From Sediminicola sp. (GTDB lineage Bacteria > Bacteroidota > Bacteroidia > Flavobacteriales > Flavobacteriaceae): 64,000 nt of DNA. The position numbers and the translations under genes are program-made. Below the pieces are notes generated by a model, which was not told the origin of the DNA, did not search any database, and saw only the letters and a program-made list of their open reading frames with translations. Location of the stretch: the NCBI GenBank assembly GCA_024643325.1, contig JAHEND010000001.1:62001-126000 (forward strand), written 5' to 3'. This document shows, one piece after another, positions 43,535 to 52,295 of the stretch. The stretch's first letter is position 1. Each line of letters starts with the position of its first letter.

Positions 43535-44797
43535 TTATTCTTCACGTAGTGCGTCTATAGGCTTAATACTTACAGCCCTTTGAGCTGGAATTAAACCTAT
43601 GAGTGTCCCTAGTACAATCATGAGCCCCATAGCACCTAATACATAGGGTATGGGCACTGTGGGATTGGCATATGGAAAGTCTCCATCTTTGGTTAAAATA
43701 TTCACTATATTTAGCACAAAAGCCCCTAATATAATTCCAAGCACTCCAGCAATCGTTGTTAGAAAGACCGACTCTAAAATAATTTGAGACTTTACTTCTT
43801 TAGGTGTTGCTCCTAGAGCCCTTCTAACCCCCAACTCCTTGGTGCGCTCTTTGACGGCAATTAACAAGATATTTCCAATACCAATTACCCCAGCAAGAAT
43901 AGTGGCAATACCAACTACTAAAGACAAAAAGGTCATTCCCTTGGCAAATCCCATGATTTTATTGAAAACTTCTCCTAGGTTAAATGCACCAAAAGCCCTT
44001 TCGTCCTCAGGATCTACCTTGTGAATATTCTTTAGTGTACCCTTGACATCTTTCTCTACTTGAACCACATCTGCGTCGTCATAAGCGGCTATCGTTAGCC
44101 AACCTACATTGTCTGCCGTATTATACAATTTTTTATAGGTAGTAAAGGGAATAAACACATCACTGTCACTTTCAAAGCCTCCTCCAGGGGTGAATTTATG
44201 AACACCCACTACTTGAAAGTAAATATTATCTAACCTAATGTAGGCCCCTATTGGATTCTCTCCTTCTTCAAACAATTCTTTTTCTGTACGTTCTCCTATC
44301 ACACAAACTTTTCTATTCTGAGCAATGTCTTCATCGTTGATAAAACGTCCACCGTCATAGATTTTTTTTGTGGCAATTTTAGTGTAAATAGGAAAGTCCC
44401 CATAAATAGCGTAATCCCCAGATTTTAGGCCCCTAACCACCTTTGCAGGAGCGTCTCCAAAGACCCCTTTAGCATTTCTAGGTGCAATGTATTGTATCTC
44501 TGGTATTCTATTTTGAAGCACTGTCACATCCTGTATTTTTAATTGCAAACGCCTGCCTGTTTTATAACCGGCATAAGGCATTGAAGTGCTTTGAGCCCAA
44601 GTAAACATTGAGTTCATTGCAACAGTTTCAAAAGCACGTTCAAAACCATTGTCCAATCCCTTTGCAGCACCTGCCATGGCGATATAAACAAAAATCCCCC
44701 ACAGCACGCCAATCACAGTGATGATTGTCCTAGTCTTGTTCTTTTTAATAGAACCAAAAATCTCTTGCCAGGTATTTAAATCAAATATAAATCTCAT
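43535..44797 (-). CDS. MacB-type ABC transporter permease
   Basis: This 420-residue permease has the MacB layout: an N-terminal helix (about 25-45), a large periplasmic MacB_PCD domain and three C-terminal helices in an FtsX-type domain with RTKELGVRRALGATPKEV. The last residues, SIKPIDALREE, are typical of this family. It follows the first permease by one base. The two permeases are similar but not identical, so they probably form a heterodimer served by one ATPase. Confidence 0.93.
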   Translation of the reverse strand: MRFIFDLNTWQEIFGSIKKNKTRTIITVIGVLWGIFVYIAMAGAAKGLDNGFERAFETVAMNSMFTWAQSTSMPYAGYKTGRRLQLKIQDVTVLQNRIPEIQYIAPRNAKGVFGDAPAKVVRGLKSGDYAIYGDFPIYTKIATKKIYDGGRFINDEDIAQNRKVCVIGERTEKELFEEGENPIGAYIRLDNIYFQVVGVHKFTPGGGFESDSDVFIPFTTYKKLYNTADNVGWLTIAAYDDADVVQVEKDVKGTLKNIHKVDPEDERAFGAFNLGEVFNKIMGFAKGMTFLSLVVGIATILAGVIGIGNILLIAVKERTKELGVRRALGATPKEVKSQIILESVFLTTIAGVLGIILGAFVLNIVNILTKDGDFPYANPTVPIPYVLGAMGLMIVLGTLIGLIPAQRAVSIKPIDALREE

Positions 44798-44798
44798 A

Positions 44799-46028
44799 CT
44801 ACTCGTCTCTTAAGGCTACAATTGGTTTAATATCTGCAGCGCGTTTGGCAGGAATATAACCTGCAATTCCTCCAAAAATGATTAACATAATAGTAGAAGC
44901 AATGGCAATTCCTAAATCTATATATGGATCGGTAATAAAATAATCTTTGAGGGTGTCTCCCAACCCAGTGAGAATACCTACGCCAATCATCATTCCAATA
45001 AAACCTGAAATAGTAGTAATAAATATAGACTCTAATAAAATCGTACCTATCACAGATCTTGGTGTAGCACCCAATGCTTTTCTAATCCCTATTTCCTTGG
45101 TACGTTCTTTCACAACAAATACCATAATATTACTAATTCCAATAATACCTGCTATAAGCGTTCCAACACAAAAAAAAGAAATGATGATCTGAAGCACCCC
45201 TGCAAATTGTTGGTTTTGTTTCAATTGGTCTGTAACATTTCTAATGTACATTCCATTTGGATCTTTTGGACTGATGTATTTTTTCTCTCTAAAATAGTTG
45301 TTAAGGCTTTTTTCCAAAGCCATAGCACCCGTATAGCCTATCTCTGGCTTAAAACCAACGATTATTTGATCTACTTTATCAGTAGCTTTGTCTTGTCTTT
45401 GTCTTGAGGTATAAGACATATAAATAATACGTTCTTCTCTGTCGCCTCCGTCATCCTGGAAAACACCTACAACCCTGAAAGAACTCCCTCCTAGGTCAAT
45501 AAATTCTCCTAGTGCTGGTTTACCTTTAAAAAGATCTTTCTTTACCAAACGACCAATGACTATATTTTTAGTCTTGTTGTCAATATCTGATTGATTAATA
45601 AAACGCCCTTCCATGAGAATAATTTTCTCAGCTTCTTGAATAGATGGGGCTGCTGCTCTAATAGAATAATTATCAGATTCCTGTCCGTATTTAGCCAATG
45701 CACCTCTACTAATCTGAGGGGTCACATAATCTAAAAACATAGCGAAATTCTCTTTAATATCTTTTAAATCTGAATTGTCAAACTCAATGCGCCTATTGGC
45801 TTTATAGCCCAAATAGGGCTCTGTTGTCCTTCCTGGAAACAAGTAAAGCACGTTAGTTGCGTCATTTCCAAAAAACTCGTTAAAAGTATTCTTTAATCCA
45901 TTTCCAAAACCGTACAGTACCACGAATATTAAAATCCCCAATGCTACTGTAAAACCAGATAAGAACGTTCTTAATTTGTTCTTCTGAATGGTTTCGAAAA
46001 TCTCTTTCCAATTGTCTCTATTAAACAT
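44799..46028 (-). CDS. MacB-type ABC transporter permease
   Basis: This 409-residue paralogue of the next gene has the same order of an N-terminal helix, a MacB_PCD periplasmic domain and three C-terminal helices, with RTKEIGIRKALGATPRSV and the terminal DIKPIVALRDE. It overlaps the ATPase gene by eight bases at its start, which is a sign of translational coupling. It should pair with the second permease. Confidence 0.93.
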   Translation of the reverse strand: MFNRDNWKEIFETIQKNKLRTFLSGFTVALGILIFVVLYGFGNGLKNTFNEFFGNDATNVLYLFPGRTTEPYLGYKANRRIEFDNSDLKDIKENFAMFLDYVTPQISRGALAKYGQESDNYSIRAAAPSIQEAEKIILMEGRFINQSDIDNKTKNIVIGRLVKKDLFKGKPALGEFIDLGGSSFRVVGVFQDDGGDREERIIYMSYTSRQRQDKATDKVDQIIVGFKPEIGYTGAMALEKSLNNYFREKKYISPKDPNGMYIRNVTDQLKQNQQFAGVLQIIISFFCVGTLIAGIIGISNIMVFVVKERTKEIGIRKALGATPRSVIGTILLESIFITTISGFIGMMIGVGILTGLGDTLKDYFITDPYIDLGIAIASTIMLIIFGGIAGYIPAKRAADIKPIVALRDE

Positions 46029-46728
46029 ACTGAGCCGCCCTTACTTGTATTACCTTTTTGTCTTCTACAATGACACCATCTTTTAAATGCACAATACGCT
46101 TGCACATATCTGCAATATCTGGTTCATGGGTGACCACTAAAATGGTATTTCCAGCGTCATTAATTTTCTGAATAAGGTCCATTACTTCATAAGAAGTTTT
46201 TGAATCTAATGCCCCTGTAGGCTCATCTGCCAATAATACTTTTGGCTCTGCTGCCATAGCCCTTGCAATGGCTACACGTTGTTTCTGACCTCCAGATAGC
46301 TCACTGGGCAAATGGGTAGCCCAGTCTTTGAGCCCTACTTGCTCTAGGTATTTAATGGCCTTTTCTTGACGCTCTTTTCTTGGCATTCTCTGATAATAAA
46401 GCGGCAAGGCTACATTTTCTGCAGCACTCTTGTAATTAATCAAGTTAAACGATTGAAAAATAAATCCTAAAAACTTATTTCTGTATTGCGCGGCTTTTGT
46501 TTCATTTAAATTTTTGATAGGAACACCATCCAACACATAACTTCCTTCGTTGGCTTCATCTAACATTCCAAGAATGTTTAACAAAGTAGATTTTCCAGAA
46601 CCTGAAGAACCCATAATAGCCACTAACTCACCTGCTTCTACAGAAAAGTTAATCCCTTTTAACACGTGAAGGCTATTGCTTCCCATTTGGTAAGACTTGT
46701 GAAGATCTTTTATTTCAATCATTGCCAT
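46021..46728 (-). CDS. MacB/LolD-type ABC transporter ATP-binding protein
   Basis: This 235-residue ATPase energises the two MacB-type permeases downstream. Walker A is GSSGSGKST near residue 39, the signature is LSGGQKQR near 144, and Walker B is VLLADEPTGALD near 164, with a switch His in VVTHEP. The start may be the ATG at 46728 or the one two codons later. It is the first gene of the efflux operon, which runs through both permeases, the adaptor and TolC to tsaB. A weak box TGTCTTTG lies upstream. Confidence 0.95.
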   Translation of the reverse strand: MAMIEIKDLHKSYQMGSNSLHVLKGINFSVEAGELVAIMGSSGSGKSTLLNILGMLDEANEGSYVLDGVPIKNLNETKAAQYRNKFLGFIFQSFNLINYKSAAENVALPLYYQRMPRKERQEKAIKYLEQVGLKDWATHLPSELSGGQKQRVAIARAMAAEPKVLLADEPTGALDSKTSYEVMDLIQKINDAGNTILVVTHEPDIADMCKRIVHLKDGVIVEDKKVIQVRAAQYV

Positions 46729-46839
46729 GTTTTATATCCGTTTTATTGGTTCAATCAAAGACATTCTTAAAATGCCTTAATTCTTAGACTATCAAGAGGA
46801 AGTTATGTTACACCCTGAAATCTAAATATTATGTTAAAA

Positions 46840-47094
46840 TTATTCTGAAGCAGATACTGCTGGAGTCCTCATTTTCCGATATATCACTATGCCAATACCT
46901 GCAATCAAAATATAGGGAATAGCCATAAGATAGACAATCCCGTCATTAATCCCCTCTGCAACATCTTTATTCCCTTCAGACTCCAAAACGGCTCTACACA
47001 TAGCACACTGGGCTAATGCTTCTTGAGGAACGATCAAAAAAGCTCCAAAGATTAAAGCAAATATTAATGGGCGAACCACAAAAGTATTTTTCAT
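46840..47094 (-). CDS. small CxxC membrane protein of the oxidase assembly cluster
   Basis: This 84-residue protein has a signal peptide ending near residue 29 (EALAQ), immediately followed by CAMC, then a short linker and one C-terminal membrane helix (about 53-71). I do not recognise a named family. Being ten bases after the DUF420 gene and downstream of a SCO gene suggests a part in copper delivery or redox steps of cytochrome oxidase assembly. That role is inferred from context and the CxxC motif only. Confidence 0.8.
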   Translation of the reverse strand: MKNTFVVRPLIFALIFGAFLIVPQEALAQCAMCRAVLESEGNKDVAEGINDGIVYLMAIPYILIAGIGIVIYRKMRTPAVSASE

Positions 47095-47104
47095 TATTTA
47101 AGTA

Positions 47105-47638
47105 TTATGACACGTAATAGGGTGCTATCATTAAATATACAATCACTCCAGTAATGGCAACATACAACCAAATCGGAAAAGTGATTTTAGCGAGTCTTTT
47201 ATGCGCTTCAAATTGCTTCAAATAAGCTTTTGCATACGTTTTTAACACCAAAGGAATAATGGCAATAGAAAGAACTATATGAGTGATGAGAATGAAAAAA
47301 TAAAGCGTTCTCATAACACCTTCTCCACCATAAGGCGTAGAGTCAGAAGTCATGTGATAGGCCACATACATAACCAAAAATAACAAAGAAAATACAATGG
47401 CTGTAGTCATTAAATACTGGTGTCTTTGCCTTTGACCATTTTTAATAGCCATAACTGCTAAAATCAAAACAACAGCTGTAAGACCATTAATGGTAGCGTA
47501 TATAGGCGGCAACATAGAAAGCGGTGCTACTCCAGGAATCTTAATACCAAATAAAATAGCCACCACAACTGGTATAGCAATTGAAATCACAGTGATTAGG
47601 CTATTAAAGCGTTTTTCTCTCTTAAGTTGATCTTCCAT
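47105..47638 (-). CDS. DUF420 family membrane protein
   Basis: This 177-residue protein has about five hydrophobic helices and resembles the DUF420 family, which often sits beside cytochrome c oxidase and SCO genes. Conserved histidines are in QRQRHQYLMTT, YVAYH and ILITHIVLS, compatible with heme or copper handling, but no biochemical role is settled. It is one base after the SCO gene and ten bases before the CAMC protein. Confidence 0.88.
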   Translation of the reverse strand: MEDQLKREKRFNSLITVISIAIPVVVAILFGIKIPGVAPLSMLPPIYATINGLTAVVLILAVMAIKNGQRQRHQYLMTTAIVFSLLFLVMYVAYHMTSDSTPYGGEGVMRTLYFFILITHIVLSIAIIPLVLKTYAKAYLKQFEAHKRLAKITFPIWLYVAITGVIVYLMIAPYYVS

Positions 47639-47639
47639 A

Positions 47640-48368
47640 TTATTCTTCTAAAAGTTTTTTAATATCTGTAATAAGGGCTTCTATTTGGTCTGTCTCTCCA
47701 TGGTCATTCACGCCTATCTCATGGTCAATCGCGCCTCTGTAATAAATAATTGGGTTTCCAAACTCATCTACCCTTGATCTTATAAATCCATTTTTGTCTA
47801 CTAAAGCAAACATACCAGCATGCTCAAAACCTCCCGGAGCATTTGGCATTTGCTGTGCAAAGATATTAAACCCTTCATTAGCTAAATCATAAACTTCCTC
47901 TAATGGACCGCTCATTAAATGCCAATCCATGTTAACTACTCCGTAGCTTTCTGCGTATTTTTTTAATACGGATGGAGTGTCGTTAAAAGGATCAATACTG
48001 AACGAAGCAATCCCAAAATTATCACGATTCAATAATTGATCTTGAACATAAATCAGGTTCTTATTCATGATAGGACAAATGGTAGGGCAGGAGGCAAAGA
48101 AAAACTCCACCACAAAAACCTTATTCTTATAATCTACATCAGAAATAAGAATACTGTCCTGATTATAAAAACTAAACGGAGGTACTTTCCTTTTTACACC
48201 GTTAAGCGTAATAAAGGCTAAATCTCCACTATTGTTAGCAATACTCAAACGTTCAGAAGTTACTACAGCACCAGAGGTAAATCGATCTACTATAGAGGGA
48301 ATAACGATTATCCCAAAAATCAACACTATAAATGAAACCCAAACATAGGTGTACTTTTTAGCTGCCAT
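47640..48368 (-). CDS. SCO family copper chaperone
   Basis: SCO proteins deliver copper to the CuA site of cytochrome c oxidase or control its thiols. The 242-residue protein has one N-terminal membrane helix (about 8-28), a thioredoxin-fold domain and the copper-binding CPTIC motif near residue 95, with the third ligand His in a later segment (GGFEHAG). It is five bases after a related-looking cysteine-free protein. The cluster supports an oxidase role. Confidence 0.94.
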   Translation of the reverse strand: MAAKKYTYVWVSFIVLIFGIIVIPSIVDRFTSGAVVTSERLSIANNSGDLAFITLNGVKRKVPPFSFYNQDSILISDVDYKNKVFVVEFFFASCPTICPIMNKNLIYVQDQLLNRDNFGIASFSIDPFNDTPSVLKKYAESYGVVNMDWHLMSGPLEEVYDLANEGFNIFAQQMPNAPGGFEHAGMFALVDKNGFIRSRVDEFGNPIIYYRGAIDHEIGVNDHGETDQIEALITDIKKLLEE

Positions 48369-48373
48369 AATTA

Positions 48374-49021
48374 TTATAAGTCTTTATATTGGTTGTTCTT
48401 TTTGAGTGCCATTCTGTATTCAGCCAAAAGAATCTTAACGTCGTCTATCATGGTATTGGTTAAAAGAGACACCTCTGTGGCATTGTACCCATAGAGCGCC
48501 TCATCTTGTCCAGTAGCCTTTCTGCCCCTTAACTGTAGAGCTTTATCTATAATATATACTTGGTCTGTACCTGAAAAAGCGTCTAAACGTTCAGGCACTT
48601 TCAAACTTTCAAACTGGGCTTGGATTTGCTCAGGTGTTAAGAAAACAAAGCGCCAAGCGTCCACTTCACCAATAGAAGAAAGCTCTTGCATCACAGCTGC
48701 TAGTTGGTCCTGTGTTCCATCTGGAAGTACCATGAGCATTTGAAAATCTGTAAATTCAGAAAAACGCTTGTAAATCTTTTGATTGAGGTTAAACATATTC
48801 ACCTGCCTTTGACTCAGATCGGATCCTAAATATCCTACAATTGAAATTTTATTTGCTAAAACAACAGCAGCTTCATTTTCAGGTAATTCCTCCACCGTAT
48901 TAGTCATAATAGGTAACTTTCCAAAATTATTCACTCCAGAGGCAAAAAAAAGGTATGCCACTAAAGGCAGTACAAACAACACCCCTAAAACAAATGTCTT
49001 TTTAACTTGAGCGGTTTTCAT
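48374..49021 (-). CDS. membrane-anchored protein, thioredoxin-like, no CxxxC
   Basis: This 215-residue protein has one N-terminal membrane helix (about 10-28) and a soluble domain that follows the layout of the SCO protein encoded next: VGYLGSDLSQRQVNMFNLNQKIY, then FQMLMVLPDG and a QVYIIDKALQLRGR segment. It has no cysteine pair, so it cannot be a copper chaperone of the usual sort. It is the first gene after a terminator in the oxidase region and is five bases ahead of the SCO gene. A SCO-like paralogue that lost its metal site is my best guess. Confidence 0.78.
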   Translation of the reverse strand: MKTAQVKKTFVLGVLFVLPLVAYLFFASGVNNFGKLPIMTNTVEELPENEAAVVLANKISIVGYLGSDLSQRQVNMFNLNQKIYKRFSEFTDFQMLMVLPDGTQDQLAAVMQELSSIGEVDAWRFVFLTPEQIQAQFESLKVPERLDAFSGTDQVYIIDKALQLRGRKATGQDEALYGYNATEVSLLTNTMIDDVKILLAEYRMALKKNNQYKDL

Positions 49022-49060
49022 AATAGCATCTTTTTTTGATTCTAACTCTTTGTAAAAATA

Positions 49061-49086
49061 AAAAAGGCGGATTAAAAAACCGCCTT
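49061..49086 (-). terminator. intrinsic terminator after the oxidase subunit IV gene
   Basis: On the minus strand AAGGCGG, a nine-base loop, and CCGCCTT are followed by TTTTATTTTT. It lies 24 bases past the stop of the subunit IV gene and before the 215-residue gene, so it divides the oxidase subunits from the assembly factors. Confidence 0.78.
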
Positions 49087-49109
49087 CTATATATACTATT
49101 TAGCCTTGA

Positions 49110-49493
49110 TTAAAATTCCCATTTAACAAAACCAGACTTGTAAACGTCATAAATATAATTTCCCTCTACTAGCAGGATAAAAGAAAGGTATCCGATAAGA
49201 AAAACCCCAGTCCAAACTACTGCTCTTCTAAGCCCTGCTTTTTCATCTCTAAGGTGCATAAAGTCCCAAGCAATATAGTAGGCTTTTACTATTGTTAAGA
49301 TAATGAAAATCCAGTTGAGCAATTTCATTGCTAAAAAACTATTTTGAGTTAAAACCTCTGGCTTTATAATACCCAAGGCAACTTCAATAGCTGTAATAAT
49401 TGATAAAAATACCAATACACCCCAGATCTTTTGAGTATTTGATTTAAAGGTTACAAGTCCTCTAAAAATTGATAATTTATGTTCGTGTCCCAT
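49110..49493 (-). CDS. cytochrome c oxidase subunit IV-type protein
   Basis: This 127-residue protein has three predicted membrane helices and the layout of the prokaryotic COX4 family (caa3/CyoD type). It includes FIILTIVKAYYIAWDFMHLRDE, which is characteristic. It follows the subunit III gene by 20 bases. The main subunits I and II are not in this window, so this part of the oxidase is split from its core genes. Confidence 0.9.
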   Translation of the reverse strand: MGHEHKLSIFRGLVTFKSNTQKIWGVLVFLSIITAIEVALGIIKPEVLTQNSFLAMKLLNWIFIILTIVKAYYIAWDFMHLRDEKAGLRRAVVWTGVFLIGYLSFILLVEGNYIYDVYKSGFVKWEF

Positions 49494-49513
49494 GATAGTT
49501 AATTATGCTTAAG

Positions 49514-50488
49514 TTAAACAAGGTAAAAGAAAGTAAATACAAATACCCATACTAAATCTACAAAGTGCCAGTACAAACCAACCTTTTCAACCATTTCATA
49601 ATGGCCTCTTTTCTCATATGTTCCGAGAAGAACATTAAAGAAAATAATAAGGTTAATTAAGACGCCTGTAAATACGTGAAAACCGTGAAAACCTGTAATG
49701 AAGAAAAAGAAATCTGCAAACAACCTGCTTCCATACTCATTCTGAATTAAATTAGCACCTTCAACTACTTGTGTTGCAGAAGTTAATTTGGCTAATGTCT
49801 CTGCTCTGTTAAGTAATTTTTTCTCTCCTTCAGCAGTAATTGTCTCAGTCCTAATAAGCACATTTTCATGCGCCTCTACCCCAGAAACAACTTCTTCTAA
49901 ACTAAAACTTGGCAGTGCTTTTTCTGAGCTAAACCAAATACCATTTTTAGATTGGTGCTGTGTTCTATGAGAAGGCAAAGTGGCTGCAAAATCTCTAAGG
50001 GCCAAACGCTCTCCTGTATTGGCATCTACAAACTGAAGAATTCTTCCTCCTTTAGTCTCTAGCGCTCCAAAATCTCCTTTGATAAAAGTAGCCCATTCCC
50101 ATGCTTGTGAGCCCACAAATATAATTCCTCCTATAACAGTCAGGAACATATACCAGGTCACGGCAGTTTTTTTCATTTTATGCCCTGCATCTACAGCCAA
50201 TACCATTGTCACAGAAGACATGATCAGGATAAAGGTCATAAAAGCCACATAGTACATAGGGTAGTTTCCGTGAAAGAATGGCACGTGGGTAAACACCTCA
50301 TCTGCAATTGGCCAAGACTCCATAAACTTAAACCTAGAAAATCCGTATGCAACTAAAAATCCAGAAAAAGTAAGGGCGTCTGACAGGATAAAAAACCACA
50401 TCATCATCTTTCCATAGCTGGCCTCTAATGGTTTATTTCCACCTCCCCAAACGGGTGCACTCTGTGCGTTTGTAACCGTAGTATCCAT
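49514..50488 (-). CDS. cytochrome c oxidase subunit III with a long internal insertion
   Basis: This 324-residue subunit has the family helices and FFITGFHGFHVFTGV near residue 262 with the WHFVDLVWVFVF end. Between helix blocks, at about 136-256, it carries roughly 120 residues that are soluble and charged, including DANTGERLALRDFAATLP and EKKLLNRAETLAKL. The insertion is probably on the periplasmic side but this is not certain. The gene has a clear promoter of its own and is followed by subunit IV. Confidence 0.92.
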   Translation of the reverse strand: MDTTVTNAQSAPVWGGGNKPLEASYGKMMMWFFILSDALTFSGFLVAYGFSRFKFMESWPIADEVFTHVPFFHGNYPMYYVAFMTFILIMSSVTMVLAVDAGHKMKKTAVTWYMFLTVIGGIIFVGSQAWEWATFIKGDFGALETKGGRILQFVDANTGERLALRDFAATLPSHRTQHQSKNGIWFSSEKALPSFSLEEVVSGVEAHENVLIRTETITAEGEKKLLNRAETLAKLTSATQVVEGANLIQNEYGSRLFADFFFFITGFHGFHVFTGVLINLIIFFNVLLGTYEKRGHYEMVEKVGLYWHFVDLVWVFVFTFFYLV

Positions 50489-50518
50489 AAAATAGTATTC
50501 GTATTAAATAAATTTTGT

Positions 50519-50549
50519 CAAATTTACATCATTATTGATCGAAAGACAA
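50519..50549 (-). promoter_or_regulatory. promoter of the second oxidase subunit III gene
   Basis: The minus strand has TTG (50547-50549), exactly 20 bases, then TAAATTTG (50519-50526). This is a full match to the Bacteroidota pattern. The ATG lies 31 bases downstream, so transcription would begin about 25 bases ahead of it. Confidence 0.72.
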
Positions 50550-50631
50550 TTATTTGGTTTTAAAAAAAATCAGTTTTTTTAAGGTCTTAATCAAAATAAA
50601 AATAGCTCCTAAAGACTTATTTTAAAGGGAT

Positions 50632-51213
50632 TTAAGCAAAAAAGTAAAAAAACACCACTAAATAAACCCACAAAATATCTAAAAAGTGCCAAAAGGTCTC
50701 CCCCAAGCTTATCCCTAAATAATCTTGAGGACTGTATTTACTCCTTAATTGATTTACAATGACCACCAACAAGCTAATTAAACCTGCCACCAAGTGTAAA
50801 ATGTGAACAAAAGCGATCAAAAAGATATAGGAGAGCGTTACATTACTTGTAGGACCTGTGAAATAATACCCCATGGCGATCATATCTGAAAAACCTGCAA
50901 ACTGAAGTCCAATAAATGCTATTCCCAAACCAAGTGTGACTAACAACAAAGCAGAAGCTTGTCTAGAACGTCCTAAAACCACAGATCTTTTTGCAAAACC
51001 ATAGGTAAAACTACTGATGATTAACAGTATGGTACTGAAGAAAAATGGGGTTGGCAACACAAAATCCTGCAACCAATCTTCCCTTGAACTACTTACTATA
51101 AAAGCAGAGGTCCAACCAGCGAAACCCATCACTAAACTAATTATACCAAACCAGAGCATCATTTTTTTTGCCCTCGCACTTTTACTTTCTATTGTCCCTT
51201 TTGTAAGATCCAT
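50632..51213 (-). CDS. cytochrome c oxidase subunit III (heme-copper oxidase)
   Basis: This 193-residue, five-helix subunit III has the usual FVHILHLVAGLI and GETFWHFLDILWVYLV segments with conserved histidines and glutamate. It is shorter than the next subunit III because it lacks the insertion. It is 11 bases after the heme O synthase gene, so they share a transcript. Two subunit III genes in a row suggest that both belong to one oxidase. Confidence 0.92.
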   Translation of the reverse strand: MDLTKGTIESKSARAKKMMLWFGIISLVMGFAGWTSAFIVSSSREDWLQDFVLPTPFFFSTILLIISSFTYGFAKRSVVLGRSRQASALLLVTLGLGIAFIGLQFAGFSDMIAMGYYFTGPTSNVTLSYIFLIAFVHILHLVAGLISLLVVIVNQLRSKYSPQDYLGISLGETFWHFLDILWVYLVVFFYFFA

Positions 51214-51224
51214 TGTAATTAATT

Positions 51225-52139
51225 TTATTGTAAAAACTTATCTACCACATATACAATTTGCAGCAAACTAATATATATCACACTTGCCAACATGAGTGCT
51301 TTAGCTTCTTTTTGACCACCTTTGTCATACAACCTCAGTGCGTAAACCAACATGATTACACCCATTAATCCAACAATAACAGCTGCAGGAATAGAAAGCA
51401 GCAATTGTCCTGTAATGCCTAAAACTGGAAATACTGAAACGACCAACATCCAAAAAGTATACAGAATAATCTGTAGGGCTGTTTTCTTATCTTTCTTACC
51501 TGTTGGAAGCATTTTAAACCCCCCTTTTTGATAGTCCTCATCCAACAACCAAGCTAGGGCCCAAAAATGAGGAAATTGCCAGAAAAACTGTATCATAAAT
51601 AGGGTCCCTGGTTCAATACCGAAACTATTTGTTTCTGACACCCAACCCAACATAAAAGGAATAGCACCTGGAATGGCTCCGACAAAAACAGACAAAGGTG
51701 TGATTGTTTTTAAAGGGGTATAAATACTGGTGTATAAAAATATAGATATGGCACCAAACATGGCAGTTTTTGGACTCAATATATAGAGAGAAACTAAACC
51801 TAGCACTGCAAGTAGAGAGGCTAATAAAAGTGCTGTTTGAGCGCTGATTCTTTTGGTAGGCAGCGGCCTATTCGCAGTGCGGTTCATCAGTGCGTCTAAA
51901 TCTTTTTCAATAACCTGATTAAAAGCATTTGAGGCACCTACCATGGCATAACCCCCCAGAGACAGCAAAAAAATATGCGAGAGAGAAACAGTTTCTGCCG
52001 CTAGTAAATAACCTGCTACTGCAGAGAAAACCACACTAATGGCCAAACGCATCTTAGTAATCTCTTTGAAAACCACTAAAACCCCTTGTTTGGGTATGGA
52101 TTTTTCAGGGTTTTCTAACACAACTTCTCGAGCAGACAT
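51225..52139 (-). CDS. cyoE: protoheme IX farnesyltransferase (heme O synthase)
   Basis: This enzyme adds a farnesyl group to heme B to make heme O, precursor of heme A. The 304-residue membrane protein has the prenyltransferase motif NAFNQVIEKDLDALMNRTANRPLP and a second Asp-rich motif near DEDYQKGGFKM. The start at 52139 (MSAREVV) is set by a promoter at 52161-52191; the earlier ATG at 52205 would lie upstream of the transcript. It precedes oxidase subunit III, consistent with oxidase assembly. Confidence 0.94.
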   Translation of the reverse strand: MSAREVVLENPEKSIPKQGVLVVFKEITKMRLAISVVFSAVAGYLLAAETVSLSHIFLLSLGGYAMVGASNAFNQVIEKDLDALMNRTANRPLPTKRISAQTALLLASLLAVLGLVSLYILSPKTAMFGAISIFLYTSIYTPLKTITPLSVFVGAIPGAIPFMLGWVSETNSFGIEPGTLFMIQFFWQFPHFWALAWLLDEDYQKGGFKMLPTGKKDKKTALQIILYTFWMLVVSVFPVLGITGQLLLSIPAAVIVGLMGVIMLVYALRLYDKGGQKEAKALMLASVIYISLLQIVYVVDKFLQ

Positions 52140-52160
52140 ATCTATAGGGCAATAAGGGTG

Positions 52161-52191
52161 CAAAGATACATTGCAAGGGGTGCATTTGCAA
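52161..52191 (-). promoter_or_regulatory. promoter of cyoE
   Basis: The minus strand has TTG (52189-52191), 20 bases, then TATCTTTG (52161-52168). This is a full consensus. It rules out the ATG at 52205 and supports the start at 52139. Confidence 0.75.
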
Positions 52192-52239
52192 TTATTATAA
52201 CGCATTTATAACACCCAAATTCAAAAGGAAGATCGGATC

Positions 52240-52273
52240 AAAAAAAAACCGCGCCTTTGGGCGCGGTTTTTTT
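52240..52273 (-). terminator. intrinsic terminator after tonB
   Basis: A GC-only stem of seven pairs (CCGCGCC with GGCGCGG, loop TTTG) is flanked by a nine-A run and a seven-T run. It lies just past the tonB stop on the minus strand and ahead of the cyoE promoter. Confidence 0.92.
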
Positions 52274-52295
52274 ATACATTAGCTCTCTACAGAGA

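Noticed and set aside
52140-52205. A longer cyoE start adding 22 residues with a CKCTPC motif
   Set aside because: The full-consensus promoter at 52161-52191 lies inside it, so that ATG would not be in the transcript.
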